This document shows positions 27,421-35,460 of a stretch of 64,000 nucleotides of DNA, in pieces. A program made the position numbers and the translations under genes. Below the pieces are notes generated by a model that was not told the origin of the DNA, made no database searches, and saw only the letters and a list, made by a program, of their open reading frames with translations. Numbering within the stretch: the stretch's first letter is position 1; every line of letters begins with the position of its first letter. Source of the DNA: Candidatus Eiseniibacteriota bacterium (GTDB lineage: Bacteria > Eisenbacteria > RBG-16-71-46 > CAIMUX01 > WJJG01); contig JAGMBO010000044.1 in the NCBI GenBank assembly GCA_023129715.1, positions 1-64,000 on the forward strand, given 5' to 3'.

Positions 27421-27710
27421 GGATCGATCAGCTGCTCCACTGGCTCTGTCTCGTCAAGAGCCGCTCGTTGGTCGCGCGGGCCTGCAAGGCCGGCCGCATC
27501 CGGGTCAACGGGCAAGAGGTTCGCCCCGCCAAGGAGGTCCGGTCCGGAGACCACATCCTGATCGATGATCCGCTCAAGCGCCACCGGTGTGAGATCGAGC
27601 TGCTGGAACTCCCTGTCCGGCAGGTGAGCCGCAGAGAGGCCCCCGCCTGCTACCGGGTTCTGCAAGACGAGCGTCTGGGGCCGCTGGATGGAGATATCGA
27701 GTCATCATGA
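27411..27710 (+). CDS. S4-domain RNA-binding protein (Hsp15/RqcP-like)
   Basis: 99 residues. The S4 fold covers residues 1-65: RIDQLLHWLCLVKSRSLVARACKAGRIRVNG split over two helices, then VRSGDHILI. Related proteins Hsp15 and RqcP bind 50S subunits carrying peptidyl-tRNA and assist recycling or quality control. The start overlaps the SurA-like gene by 10 bp, and the stop overlaps ftsE in an ATGA. Confidence 0.82.
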   Translation: MGVRIDQLLHWLCLVKSRSLVARACKAGRIRVNGQEVRPAKEVRSGDHILIDDPLKRHRCEIELLELPVRQVSRREAPACYRVLQDERLGPLDGDIESS

Positions 27711-28405
27711 TTTGCTTCGAGGAGGTCTCGAAGGTCTTCCCGGGCGGAACGGGCGAGGCGGCGATCGCCGATCTGACGCTGCGGATCGAACCCGGGGAGA
27801 TGGTCTTCATCCTCGGCCAGAGCGGCGCGGGCAAGAGCACGCTGCTCAAACTGATCACCCTCGAGCAGCGCCCCACCCGCGGGCGCGTAACCGTGGGGCC
27901 CTTCGACAGCGAGACGATTACGCGGCGCGGGATTCCCCATCTGCGGCGTCACTGCGGGGTCGTCTTCCAGGATTTCCGGCTGATCAAGGACAAGACGATC
28001 TTCGAGAACGTCGCCTACTGCCTGCGAATGACCGGCACGCTGGAAAAGCTGCTCATCACCCGGGCGGTCTCACGGGTCCTGCATCGGGTCGGGATCTATG
28101 GCAAGCGCGATCGCTTTCCGCATGAGCTGAGTGGGGGAGAACAGCAACGGGCGGCGATCGGACGTGCCCTGATCCATCAACCCCCGGTGTTGCTGGCTGA
28201 CGAGCCGACCGGAAACTTGGATGCCGAGACGGGGCGCGATGTCCTCGAGGTGCTGGCCCAACTGCATTTGAGCGGGACGACCATTCTGGTGGCGACCCAC
28301 GACGAGGAACTCGCGCGCCGCTACGCGACGCGCACGTTGACCCTACGAAACGGGAGGGTCGTGGAGGACCTCTTCCTGCGTCCCCATGGCACGGAAGTCT
28401 TTTGA
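27707..28405 (+). CDS. ftsE: Cell-division ATP-binding protein FtsE
   Basis: 232 residues, standard for FtsE. Walker A GQSGAGKST (37-45), Q-loop FQDF (88-91), signature LSGGEQQR (141-148), Walker B VLLADEPTGNLD (161-172) and the switch histidine in VATHDEE. With FtsX it forms an ABC-type complex at the septum that couples ATP hydrolysis to activation of wall hydrolases. Overlaps the S4 gene by 4 bp and ftsX by 4 bp. Confidence 0.93.
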   Translation: MICFEEVSKVFPGGTGEAAIADLTLRIEPGEMVFILGQSGAGKSTLLKLITLEQRPTRGRVTVGPFDSETITRRGIPHLRRHCGVVFQDFRLIKDKTIFENVAYCLRMTGTLEKLLITRAVSRVLHRVGIYGKRDRFPHELSGGEQQRAAIGRALIHQPPVLLADEPTGNLDAETGRDVLEVLAQLHLSGTTILVATHDEELARRYATRTLTLRNGRVVEDLFLRPHGTEVF

Positions 28406-29292
28406 GAGCGTTCTTTTTCTTCATCCAAGAAGGCTGGGTCTCGCTGCAGCGGAACCTCGCGGCGAGCTTCGCGGCGGTCACCGCCCTGGGCGCGGTACTG
28501 TTCGTGCTGCTGCTCTTTCTCTTGTTGAGCCACAACGTCATGCTGCTGGCCGGGCGGCTCGAGGATCGCAAGGGGCTCTCGGTGTTCCTGGCGAGCGATG
28601 TCACCGCCGAGCGCATCGAGGAATTGCGCCACCACTTCACCAGCTTCCCCGAGGTGCGCGACCTGCGCTTCGTCAGTCAGAGCGAGGCGCTCGATGAAGT
28701 CGAAGCCGACCTGGGGATGGAGGGGACGCTCGAGGCGCTGGGCGAGAATCCGCTGCCCGATGCCTTCCTCGTGCTTCCCGCCCTGGAGGCGAGTCACGCC
28801 GAGGGACTCGCGGCCCTGGCGACCGAGATGGAGGCCTACGAGGGTGTCGAGGATGTGCTCTACGGGCAACGGTGGATCGCGGCGCTCGATCAGGGGCTCC
28901 ATGTTGTGCGCCGGGTCAACGCCCTGACGGGCGGGCTGGCGACGATTGCGATCATCCTCGTGCTGGCCAACACGTTGAGACTCCTGGTGCTGATGCGTGA
29001 AGAACAGCTGGTGATCTTGCGTCTGATCGGGGCGACGCACGCCTTCCTGCGCGCGCCCTTCCTGGCGGCCGGTCTGATTCTCTGTCTGATCGGGGCGCTG
29101 CTCTCCCAGTTGATCCTCTACGCCGGATTCGTGACGACGCGTTCCTTCATGCCGGGTCTGCGATTCCTGCCCAGCGAGTGGCTGATCTTGTTTCTGCTGG
29201 GGGTGGTTGCCGTCGGCCTGCTCGGCAGCTTCCTGACCGTCGAGGCGTCGATTCGCAGTCTCGAGCGCCGCGGAGGAGGCGGCGATGCCTAG
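28402..29292 (+). CDS. ftsX: Cell-division protein FtsX
   Basis: 296 residues from a TTG start within TTGA, coupled to ftsE. One N-terminal membrane helix (about 22-42), a periplasmic domain (about 50-170) and three C-terminal helices (about 180-285), the FtsX topology. Partner of FtsE; its periplasmic loop recruits the EnvC-like protein encoded next, with which it overlaps by 8 bp. Confidence 0.92.
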   Translation: MRAFFFFIQEGWVSLQRNLAASFAAVTALGAVLFVLLLFLLLSHNVMLLAGRLEDRKGLSVFLASDVTAERIEELRHHFTSFPEVRDLRFVSQSEALDEVEADLGMEGTLEALGENPLPDAFLVLPALEASHAEGLAALATEMEAYEGVEDVLYGQRWIAALDQGLHVVRRVNALTGGLATIAIILVLANTLRLLVLMREEQLVILRLIGATHAFLRAPFLAAGLILCLIGALLSQLILYAGFVTTRSFMPGLRFLPSEWLILFLLGVVAVGLLGSFLTVEASIRSLERRGGGGDA

Positions 29293-30577
29293 GCGCGTGC
29301 CCCTGAATCTGGTCCGCCCCGGCGCGCGCCGGTCCCGCCGGTCCCGCCGGCCCCCCACGGGCCCCGGAGCCCAGAGGAAGCAGTACCCGCGACGTAGTCG
29401 CGCATTGCTCTGCGGTGCGGGGCTCATTGTGCTGGCGACCCTCACCCTCGGGCTGGCCGCACCTTGGGTCGCCGCCAGCGACCCGAACCAGGGGATTGCC
29501 GGGCGGCGCGCCGAACTCGAGGATCTCAAGCGCCGGATCGAGCAGAAACGCCGCCAGGTCGCCGAACTGCGGGCAGAGGGAGAAGACATCGAGCGCATTC
29601 TGGCCGAAGTGGAGCGCGAGCGCGGGATGACCGAGCGCTACCTCGAGAAGGTCAGGCGCCAGGAGACCCAGCTCGGTCAGCGGATCCGTGCGCAGCAGGA
29701 GTGCTTGGCGGAGAAAGAGGGCCAGCGCGAGACCGCTCGCCAGGAGATGGCGGCTGCATTGGTGCACTACTATAAGGAACGGCGAGTGACCGCCGCCGAG
29801 CTGCTCGTCTCCTCCGTCACCTTCAGCCAGCTCTTCGCCCGGGCGCACTACTGGGTGCGCATGATCCGGCGCCTGCGCGGGCAACTCGAGGATCTGCTCG
29901 CCCAACATGCGGCGATCCGCGCCGAACTGAAAGAGATCGAGACGCGCCGGCGCGAGGTGCGCGGCCTGCGCCACGAGCGCCAACAACAACTCGAGCATCT
30001 CACTCGCGAGGAGGCGGCCCGGCGCACGCACCGCGAGGAGCTGCAACGCACGGTCGCGCGCTTCGAGGAGCAGACACGCAAGCTGCTCGCCTCGCAGGCG
30101 GAGATCGAGCGGCTCATCGAGGCGGCTCTGCGTGCTCCGGCGGCGGGGATCGACGCCGACCTGGCGTCCCACCGCGGGCGCGTGCCCTGGCCGCTCACCG
30201 GACGCGTGATGACCCGCTTCGGGACCCAGGTGCACCCGCGCTACGGCACGAAGGTCGAGAACAAGGGCATCGAGATCGCCGCCGCCGAGGGCACCCCGAT
30301 CCAGGCGGTGGCCGGCGGGCGGGTGGTCTTCGATGGCTGGCTGGGCGGCTATGGCCGCACCGTGGTCGTCGCCCACGGCGATCAGCTCTTCACGCTCTAT
30401 GCGCACGCGTCCGAGGTGCTCGTCGGCCGGGGCGATGACGTGGCCGCCGGACAGACCATCGCCCGGGTCGGTGCCAGCGATTCGCTGATCGGTCCCGCTC
30501 TCTACTTCGAGATCCGCCAGGGGGCGCGGGCGGTCGATCCGTTGCGCTGGTTGGCCGCGAGGAGTTCGCCGCGATGA
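29285..30577 (+). CDS. envC: EnvC-like murein hydrolase activator (coiled coil plus degenerate LytM)
   Basis: 430 residues. An arginine-rich start and a hydrophobic export segment (about 40-62) are followed by a long coiled coil (70-280) and a LytM/M23-type domain (300-425). The LytM metal ligands are lost: the HxxxD site reads NKGIEI and the HxH site reads GPALYFEIR. This matches E. coli EnvC (WKGMVI, PSLYFEIR), which has no peptidase activity itself and instead activates amidases when FtsEX pulls on it. Its place directly behind ftsE-ftsX, overlapping ftsX by 8 bp and holB by 4 bp, supports this role. No amidase gene is in the window. Confidence 0.9.
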   Translation: MPRRVPLNLVRPGARRSRRSRRPPTGPGAQRKQYPRRSRALLCGAGLIVLATLTLGLAAPWVAASDPNQGIAGRRAELEDLKRRIEQKRRQVAELRAEGEDIERILAEVERERGMTERYLEKVRRQETQLGQRIRAQQECLAEKEGQRETARQEMAAALVHYYKERRVTAAELLVSSVTFSQLFARAHYWVRMIRRLRGQLEDLLAQHAAIRAELKEIETRRREVRGLRHERQQQLEHLTREEAARRTHREELQRTVARFEEQTRKLLASQAEIERLIEAALRAPAAGIDADLASHRGRVPWPLTGRVMTRFGTQVHPRYGTKVENKGIEIAAAEGTPIQAVAGGRVVFDGWLGGYGRTVVVAHGDQLFTLYAHASEVLVGRGDDVAAGQTIARVGASDSLIGPALYFEIRQGARAVDPLRWLAARSSPR

Positions 30578-31656
30578 TCCTCTTCGACGCGATCCGTCAT
30601 CAGGAAGGCGTGATCACGGTGCTGCGCGGCGCGGCGGCGAGCGGGCGGCTGGCCCATGCCTATCTCTTCTGGGGTCCCGAGGGCGTGGGCAAGACGCGCA
30701 CCGCCCAGGCGCTGGCGCAGCTGCTGCTCTGCAGCCGCCCCGATCCCCCGTGCGGATCTTGCTCGGAGTGCGAGCGCGTGGCGCGCCTCACCCATCCCGA
30801 TCTCCATTGCGTCCTGCCGGGCGCGCGCGGGGGCAGCGCCGATGAGCGCAAGCAGCTCGAGGCCTTTGCCGCCGACTTCTTCTACGTCCCGCAGATCCCG
30901 CGCAACGCGACGATCAGCATCGAGCGTATCCGTGGGCTGAAGCTGGAGTCCTCGAAGGCGCGCGTGCGGGCGGGGAACCGAGTGATCGTGATCCGCAATG
31001 CCGGACGGATGACCCACGAGGCGGCGCAGGCGGCCCTGAAGATCATCGAGGAACCGCAGCCGGGGACCTTCCTGATCCTGACCTGCCGCGATCCAAGTCG
31101 CGTCCTACCGACGATTCTCTCCCGTTGCCAGCGCATGCGCCTGCGAGCCCTGCCGCGGGAGTATATCGAGGGGACGCTGATCGAGCGGCTCGGTCTCGAG
31201 GCCGAGGTGGCCCGCTTCTTCGCCGCGCTCGCCCAGGGAGGGCTCGGGCGGGCGCTGGCGCTGGCGGAAAGTGATGCCCGCACGGCCCGCGACCGTGCCA
31301 TCGAGCTCTTCGAGACCCCCCTGGGGGATGCCGGGGAGGCGGCGCGACGCGCCCAGGCGCTCGGGCGGGGCTGGGATGCCGAGGCGGCCCGGATGGCGGG
31401 CGAGCTGCTGCTGACCTGGTACAGTGATCTGCTCGCGGTGCGCCACGAGCTTCCCGCGGAACGTCTCACGCACGGCGACCGCCTCCCGCAGCTGCGCCGC
31501 CAGGCGGAGCAGCTCTCGCTGGCGGCGATCCGCCGGCGGATCGAGACGGTGGAGGAGATGCTCGGGGCGCTGGAGCAGCACGTCAATCCGCTGCTGGCGC
31601 TGCAGGGAGCGCTCCTGAGGATCAATGGCCTTGTCGAGGCCGATCCCCCTTTCTAA
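30574..31656 (+). CDS. holB: DNA polymerase III subunit delta-prime
   Basis: 360 residues. Clamp-loader AAA+ start: HAYLFWGPEGVGKT (Walker A 34-41), a zinc module with cysteines 53, 60, 63 and 66 (PPCGSCSECERV) then HPDL, and KIIEEPQPGTFLILTC followed by LSRCQRMRL (the SRC motif). Part of the complex that loads the sliding clamp onto DNA. Overlaps the EnvC-like gene in ATGA. Confidence 0.9.
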   Translation: MILFDAIRHQEGVITVLRGAAASGRLAHAYLFWGPEGVGKTRTAQALAQLLLCSRPDPPCGSCSECERVARLTHPDLHCVLPGARGGSADERKQLEAFAADFFYVPQIPRNATISIERIRGLKLESSKARVRAGNRVIVIRNAGRMTHEAAQAALKIIEEPQPGTFLILTCRDPSRVLPTILSRCQRMRLRALPREYIEGTLIERLGLEAEVARFFAALAQGGLGRALALAESDARTARDRAIELFETPLGDAGEAARRAQALGRGWDAEAARMAGELLLTWYSDLLAVRHELPAERLTHGDRLPQLRRQAEQLSLAAIRRRIETVEEMLGALEQHVNPLLALQGALLRINGLVEADPPF

Positions 31657-31809
31657 GCTGATTGTCTGGTATTCGCGATCCCGCAGAACCTTGGCTCCGG
31701 AGAGCTGGTAGAATGGGGAGGGCGCGGCGCCCCCCGGTCATTTCGCCAGGGGGCGGCAAACCGTCGTGTCGAAGTCGCCGGTTCGGTCTGGGTGAGAGAG
31801 GAAGCCACC

Positions 31810-32874
31810 ATGACGCGATCCCGCAGATCGCCGAGTCGCTCGGCCTCCCATCCCTCCGGGAGACGGGGTGGAGGGGGCCGCCGCCGGGGTGAGCCGGGCC
31901 GGGGGCCCGCACCGGTCCCGGAGCGTGACGCCACGGTTACGGAGATGACCGACCAGCCGCTGGTCTATGTGGCCTTCCGTGGCGGGCGGCGGGAGGCCTA
32001 TGGCAATGCCGCCGAACTGATCGTGCGCTTGGGCGACTTCGTGTTGGTCGAGGCCGAGCGCGGCCAGGACCTGGGCTGGGTCGTCGCCGAGACGGGGCCG
32101 CCAATCAGGCGCCGCAAGCACCAGCCGTTGCGCAAGCTGGTGCGGTTGGCGACGCGCGATGAGGCCAACCGGCTGGCGACCCTCGTTCAGGAGGACCGGG
32201 ACGCCTTCGAGATCTGCCAGGGGCGCGCGAGGCAATTCGGTCTCAAGATGAAGATCATCGACGCCGAGACGCAATTCGACGGCAACCGAATCACCTTCTA
32301 CTTCACCGCCGACCACCGCGTCGACTTCCGTGAACTCGTCCGTGATCTCGCGAGCATCTTCCGCACCCGGATCGAGCTGCGTCAGGTCGGCGCACGCGAT
32401 GCCGCGCGCCGCTGTGACGGCGTCGGTCCCTGCGGTCGGCGTCTCTGTTGTACGACGTTTCTGCGCGACTTCGAGCCGGTGACGCTCAAGATGGCCAAGG
32501 AGCAGAGCCTGCCCCTGAATCCCGCCAAGATCTCGGGCAGCTGCGGCCGCCTGATGTGCTGCCTGAACTACGAGGCCTCCCATTACCGGGCGGCAATGCG
32601 CCAGGCGCCGCGTCCCGGGAGCCGCTGGTGCTACGCGGAGCGCGAGTGGATCGTCGCCCGAGTCGACTTGGGCAACTATCGGATCCTGCTGGAAGATTGC
32701 GACGGAAAGAACGAGTTCGTCGACTTGATGCGCTTCCAGGAAAAAGCCGTCTCCACGGGCGGCACCCGGTCCGACGCGCAGCGTCCCGCCGAGGAATCCC
32801 CCGAGTCCGATTCGCCCGCCGTCGCAAAGGCGGAGCAGGCCCAGCCGGATCGCTCGGGCGGCCGCGATGATTGA
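31810..32874 (+). CDS. PSP1-domain protein, RicT (YaaT)-like
   Basis: 354 residues. After a 50-residue basic, glycine-rich leader comes the PSP1 domain with its cysteine sets: CDGVGPCGRRLCC (about 201-213) and SGSCGRLMCCLNYE (about 240-254). These bind 4Fe-4S clusters in the Bacillus RicT/RicF/RicA complex, which affects RNA maturation and phosphorelay signalling. Gene order holB-ricT-tatD-rsmA is common in bacteria. The start at 31810 is chosen because GAGAGGAAG precedes it. The end overlaps tatD by 8 bp. The leader of 153 bp after holB could hold an extra promoter, but none is clear. Confidence 0.87.
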   Translation: MTRSRRSPSRSASHPSGRRGGGGRRRGEPGRGPAPVPERDATVTEMTDQPLVYVAFRGGRREAYGNAAELIVRLGDFVLVEAERGQDLGWVVAETGPPIRRRKHQPLRKLVRLATRDEANRLATLVQEDRDAFEICQGRARQFGLKMKIIDAETQFDGNRITFYFTADHRVDFRELVRDLASIFRTRIELRQVGARDAARRCDGVGPCGRRLCCTTFLRDFEPVTLKMAKEQSLPLNPAKISGSCGRLMCCLNYEASHYRAAMRQAPRPGSRWCYAEREWIVARVDLGNYRILLEDCDGKNEFVDLMRFQEKAVSTGGTRSDAQRPAEESPESDSPAVAKAEQAQPDRSGGRDD

Positions 32875-33724
32875 CACCCATGCCCATCTGCACTTTCCCG
32901 ATTTCGACGCCGACCGCGCGGCGGTGATCAGCCGCGCCTTCGCCTTCGGCATCACCGGGATTGTCGAGATCAGTGTCGCCCCCGGCGCCTGGGCGGAAGT
33001 CCTGAGGCTCGCGCAGGCCGATCCGCGCATCTTTGCCGCCCTCGGCGTTCATCCCCACGAGGCGGCCGCGGCGACGCCCGGCGCGCTGCGACGCATGGAG
33101 CGGCGTCTCGCCGATCCCGGCGTTGTCGCCGTCGGTGAGACGGGGCTCGATCGCGTGCGCGGGTTTTCCTCGCACGAGGATCAGCGGCGGGCGCTGATCG
33201 CGCAGATCGGCATCGCGCGCGAGTCGGGCTTGCCGCTCGTGATCCATTGCCGCGAGGCTTTCGATGAGTTGATCCCGCTCCTCGCGCGGGAAGGGGGGGC
33301 GGCGATCCGGGGCGTCTTCCACTGCTTCTCGGGTGGGGTCGCCGAGGCGCAGGCGGTCACGGCGCGCGGGTTCTTAGTCGGGCTCGGCGGCGCGGTGACC
33401 TACGCGCCCGAGCGCTGGCGCCCCGTACTCGCCGCGCTGCCGCGCGAAGCGATCCTGCTCGAGACCGATGCGCCCTTTCTCCGCCCGGCCCCCGATCGTC
33501 GTGGGCGCAACGAGCCCGCCCTGCTGCTGCGCACCGCCGAGGCGATCGCACCCGATCTGGGCATGACCTGCTCCGAGCTGGTCGCCTTGGCGGACGCCAA
33601 TGCCCGGCGCTTCTTCGGCCTGTCTGCGCCGGGCGCCGCGGTTGAATCGGCGGCGGATGGCGATGTCGCGGCCGAACGCTCGGCGAGCGGCTCCGCCGCG
33701 CCCGACTCGCCGGAGCGCTCCTGA
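32867..33724 (+). CDS. tatD: TatD-family metal-dependent hydrolase (DNase)
   Basis: 285 residues. Metal ligands are visible in order: DTHAHLHF (His 5 and 7), VAVGETGLD (Glu near 92), LVIHCREA, FHCFSGG and LLETDAPFLRP. TatD enzymes are 3'-5' exonucleases acting in DNA repair and quality control. The last 25 residues are a variable tail. Overlaps ricT by 8 bp and rsmA by 1 bp (TGATG). Confidence 0.9.
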   Translation: MIDTHAHLHFPDFDADRAAVISRAFAFGITGIVEISVAPGAWAEVLRLAQADPRIFAALGVHPHEAAAATPGALRRMERRLADPGVVAVGETGLDRVRGFSSHEDQRRALIAQIGIARESGLPLVIHCREAFDELIPLLAREGGAAIRGVFHCFSGGVAEAQAVTARGFLVGLGGAVTYAPERWRPVLAALPREAILLETDAPFLRPAPDRRGRNEPALLLRTAEAIAPDLGMTCSELVALADANARRFFGLSAPGAAVESAADGDVAAERSASGSAAPDSPERS

Positions 33725-34635
33725 TGTCCGTCCCGGTCGGCACGAAGCAGTGGCTGCGCGCCGCCGGGATCCGGCCGCGGAAGGCGTGGGGGCAGAACTT
33801 TCTGATCAATGCGCGGGTGGCCGAGCGCATCGTGGCGGCCTGGCCGCTCGACACGGGGACGGCGGTGCTCGAGATCGGCGCGGGCGCCGGGGCGCTGACC
33901 CTGCCGCTACTCGCCCGGGGGGTGCCGGTGCTGGCGGTGGAGCGCGACCCGCGGCTGGCGACGCTGCTCGAGCGGCGGGCCGCGGCCGAATGCCCCGGTG
34001 CTCCCCTGAGGGTGCAGGTGGCCGATATCCGCGAACTCGCTCCCGGGGCCGAACTCGCCGGCGGGGTGGCGGCCGGCGGGGAGATCAGCCACTGGGGGTT
34101 GGTCGGCAACCTGCCCTACGCGGTGACCACGCCGATCTTTGAGTGGGTCTTGAAGTTCCGGCGCCACTTCGCCTGGGCCGCCTTCATGGTGCAGCGGGAA
34201 TTCGCCGCGCGCCTGCTGGCCCCGGTCGGCTCGGCCGACTATGGCTCGCTGACCCTCTGGGTGCGCTTCCGCTACCGGGTCACGAAACAGCTTGCGGTGG
34301 GCCAAGGGAACTTCTGGCCGATACCCAAGGTGGATTCAATTGTGGTGCGGTTGGATCCGCTCACCGCGCCTCCCGTTGAGGTTTCCAACGAGGCGCGCTT
34401 CGAGCGGATCGTGCGGGCGGCCTTTGCCCACCGCCGCAAGGTGATCGCCGGCTCGCTGGCGCATAGCCTGCGGCTGCCGCGCGCCACGGTCGATCGGGCC
34501 CTTGAGGAGGCTGGCATCGATAGCCGCAAGCGGGCCCAGGAGTGTGAGCTTGACGAGTTCGCCGCCCTCAGCCGGGTCTTGGAGCCGCTGCTTGCTGCCG
34601 CGGCGCCCTCTCGGGGGCTGCGGAATCCCCACTGA
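33724..34635 (+). CDS. rsmA: 16S rRNA (adenine-N6,N6) dimethyltransferase
   Basis: 303 residues. SAM-binding motif I VLEIGAGAGALTLPLL, acidic VLAVERDPRL, catalytic motif NLPYAVTTPIFEW and the positioning motif AWGQNFLI near the start are those of RsmA/KsgA. It dimethylates the two adjacent adenines of helix 45 in late 30S assembly. Translationally coupled to tatD. Confidence 0.93.
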   Translation: MSVPVGTKQWLRAAGIRPRKAWGQNFLINARVAERIVAAWPLDTGTAVLEIGAGAGALTLPLLARGVPVLAVERDPRLATLLERRAAAECPGAPLRVQVADIRELAPGAELAGGVAAGGEISHWGLVGNLPYAVTTPIFEWVLKFRRHFAWAAFMVQREFAARLLAPVGSADYGSLTLWVRFRYRVTKQLAVGQGNFWPIPKVDSIVVRLDPLTAPPVEVSNEARFERIVRAAFAHRRKVIAGSLAHSLRLPRATVDRALEEAGIDSRKRAQECELDEFAALSRVLEPLLAAAAPSRGLRNPH

Positions 34636-34677
34636 ACGTGCTAGGGTTTCGGCGATTTTGCTGCTCCAGGGGGGACC

Positions 34678-35460
34678 ATGGCTGCACAGGGACTGATCGG
34701 CATCGTCTTGGCGGGCGGCTTGGGTAGTCGCCTGAGCCCGTTGACCAGGGTGACCAACAAGCACTTGCTCCCGGTCTACGATCGGCCGATGATCTACTAC
34801 CCGATCGAGACGCTCGCCCAGGCCGGCATCCGCGACATTCTGCTCGTCACCGGCGGCAACAACGCCGGGGATTTCCTGCGCCTGCTCGGCAATGGGCGGG
34901 ACTTCGGACTCAGCCACCTCGACTACGTCTACCAGGAGGGCGAAGGGGGCATCGCCGCCGCGCTCTCCCTGGCACGGTACTACGCGCAGGGCAAGCGGAT
35001 GGTCGTGATCCTCGGCGACAACATCATCGCCGATGACATCACCCCGCACGTCGAGCGCTTCGCCCAGCAGGAGCGCGGGGCGAAGATCCTGCTGAAGGAA
35101 GTCGACGATCCGCAGCGCTTCGGGGTCGCCGAACTCGCCGAGGACCGCGTCGTGGGGATCGAGGAGAAGCCGCAGCGGCCCAAGACCCGCTACGCCGTGA
35201 CCGGCATCTACATGTACGATGACCAGGTCTTCGGGATCATCGACCGACTCGCGCCCTCGCAGCGCGGGGAACTCGAGATCACCGACGTCAACAACGCCTA
35301 CATCGGTTGGGGCCAGCTGACCTTCGACTTCCTCGATGGTTGGTGGACCGACGCCGGGACGTTTGGATCGCTCCTGCGCGCCAATGTCCTCGTTGCCCGG
35401 CAGCGGGACATGCCGCTGCCGCCGGGTGTCCCCGGGAGCGGGCCCGAAGCGGGAGCATGA
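34678..35460 (+). CDS. Glucose-1-phosphate nucleotidyltransferase (RfbA/RmlA-like)
   Basis: 260 residues, a short RmlA-like form. Nucleotide-binding loop IVLAGGLGSRLSPLT with the following NKHLLPVYDRPMIYYPIE; ILGDNII; GIEEKPQRPKTRYAVTGIYMYD; and WTDAGTF all match thymidylyl- or uridylyl-transferases. It would supply dTDP-glucose or a related sugar nucleotide for surface polysaccharide. No other rml genes are present. Starts 42 bp after rsmA and overlaps the next gene by 4 bp. Confidence 0.87.
   Translation: MAAQGLIGIVLAGGLGSRLSPLTRVTNKHLLPVYDRPMIYYPIETLAQAGIRDILLVTGGNNAGDFLRLLGNGRDFGLSHLDYVYQEGEGGIAAALSLARYYAQGKRMVVILGDNIIADDITPHVERFAQQERGAKILLKEVDDPQRFGVAELAEDRVVGIEEKPQRPKTRYAVTGIYMYDDQVFGIIDRLAPSQRGELEITDVNNAYIGWGQLTFDFLDGWWTDAGTFGSLLRANVLVARQRDMPLPPGVPGSGPEAGA

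Noticed and set aside
29285-30577. Active M23 peptidase
   Set aside because: Both histidine motifs needed for zinc are replaced, so an activator role is called instead.
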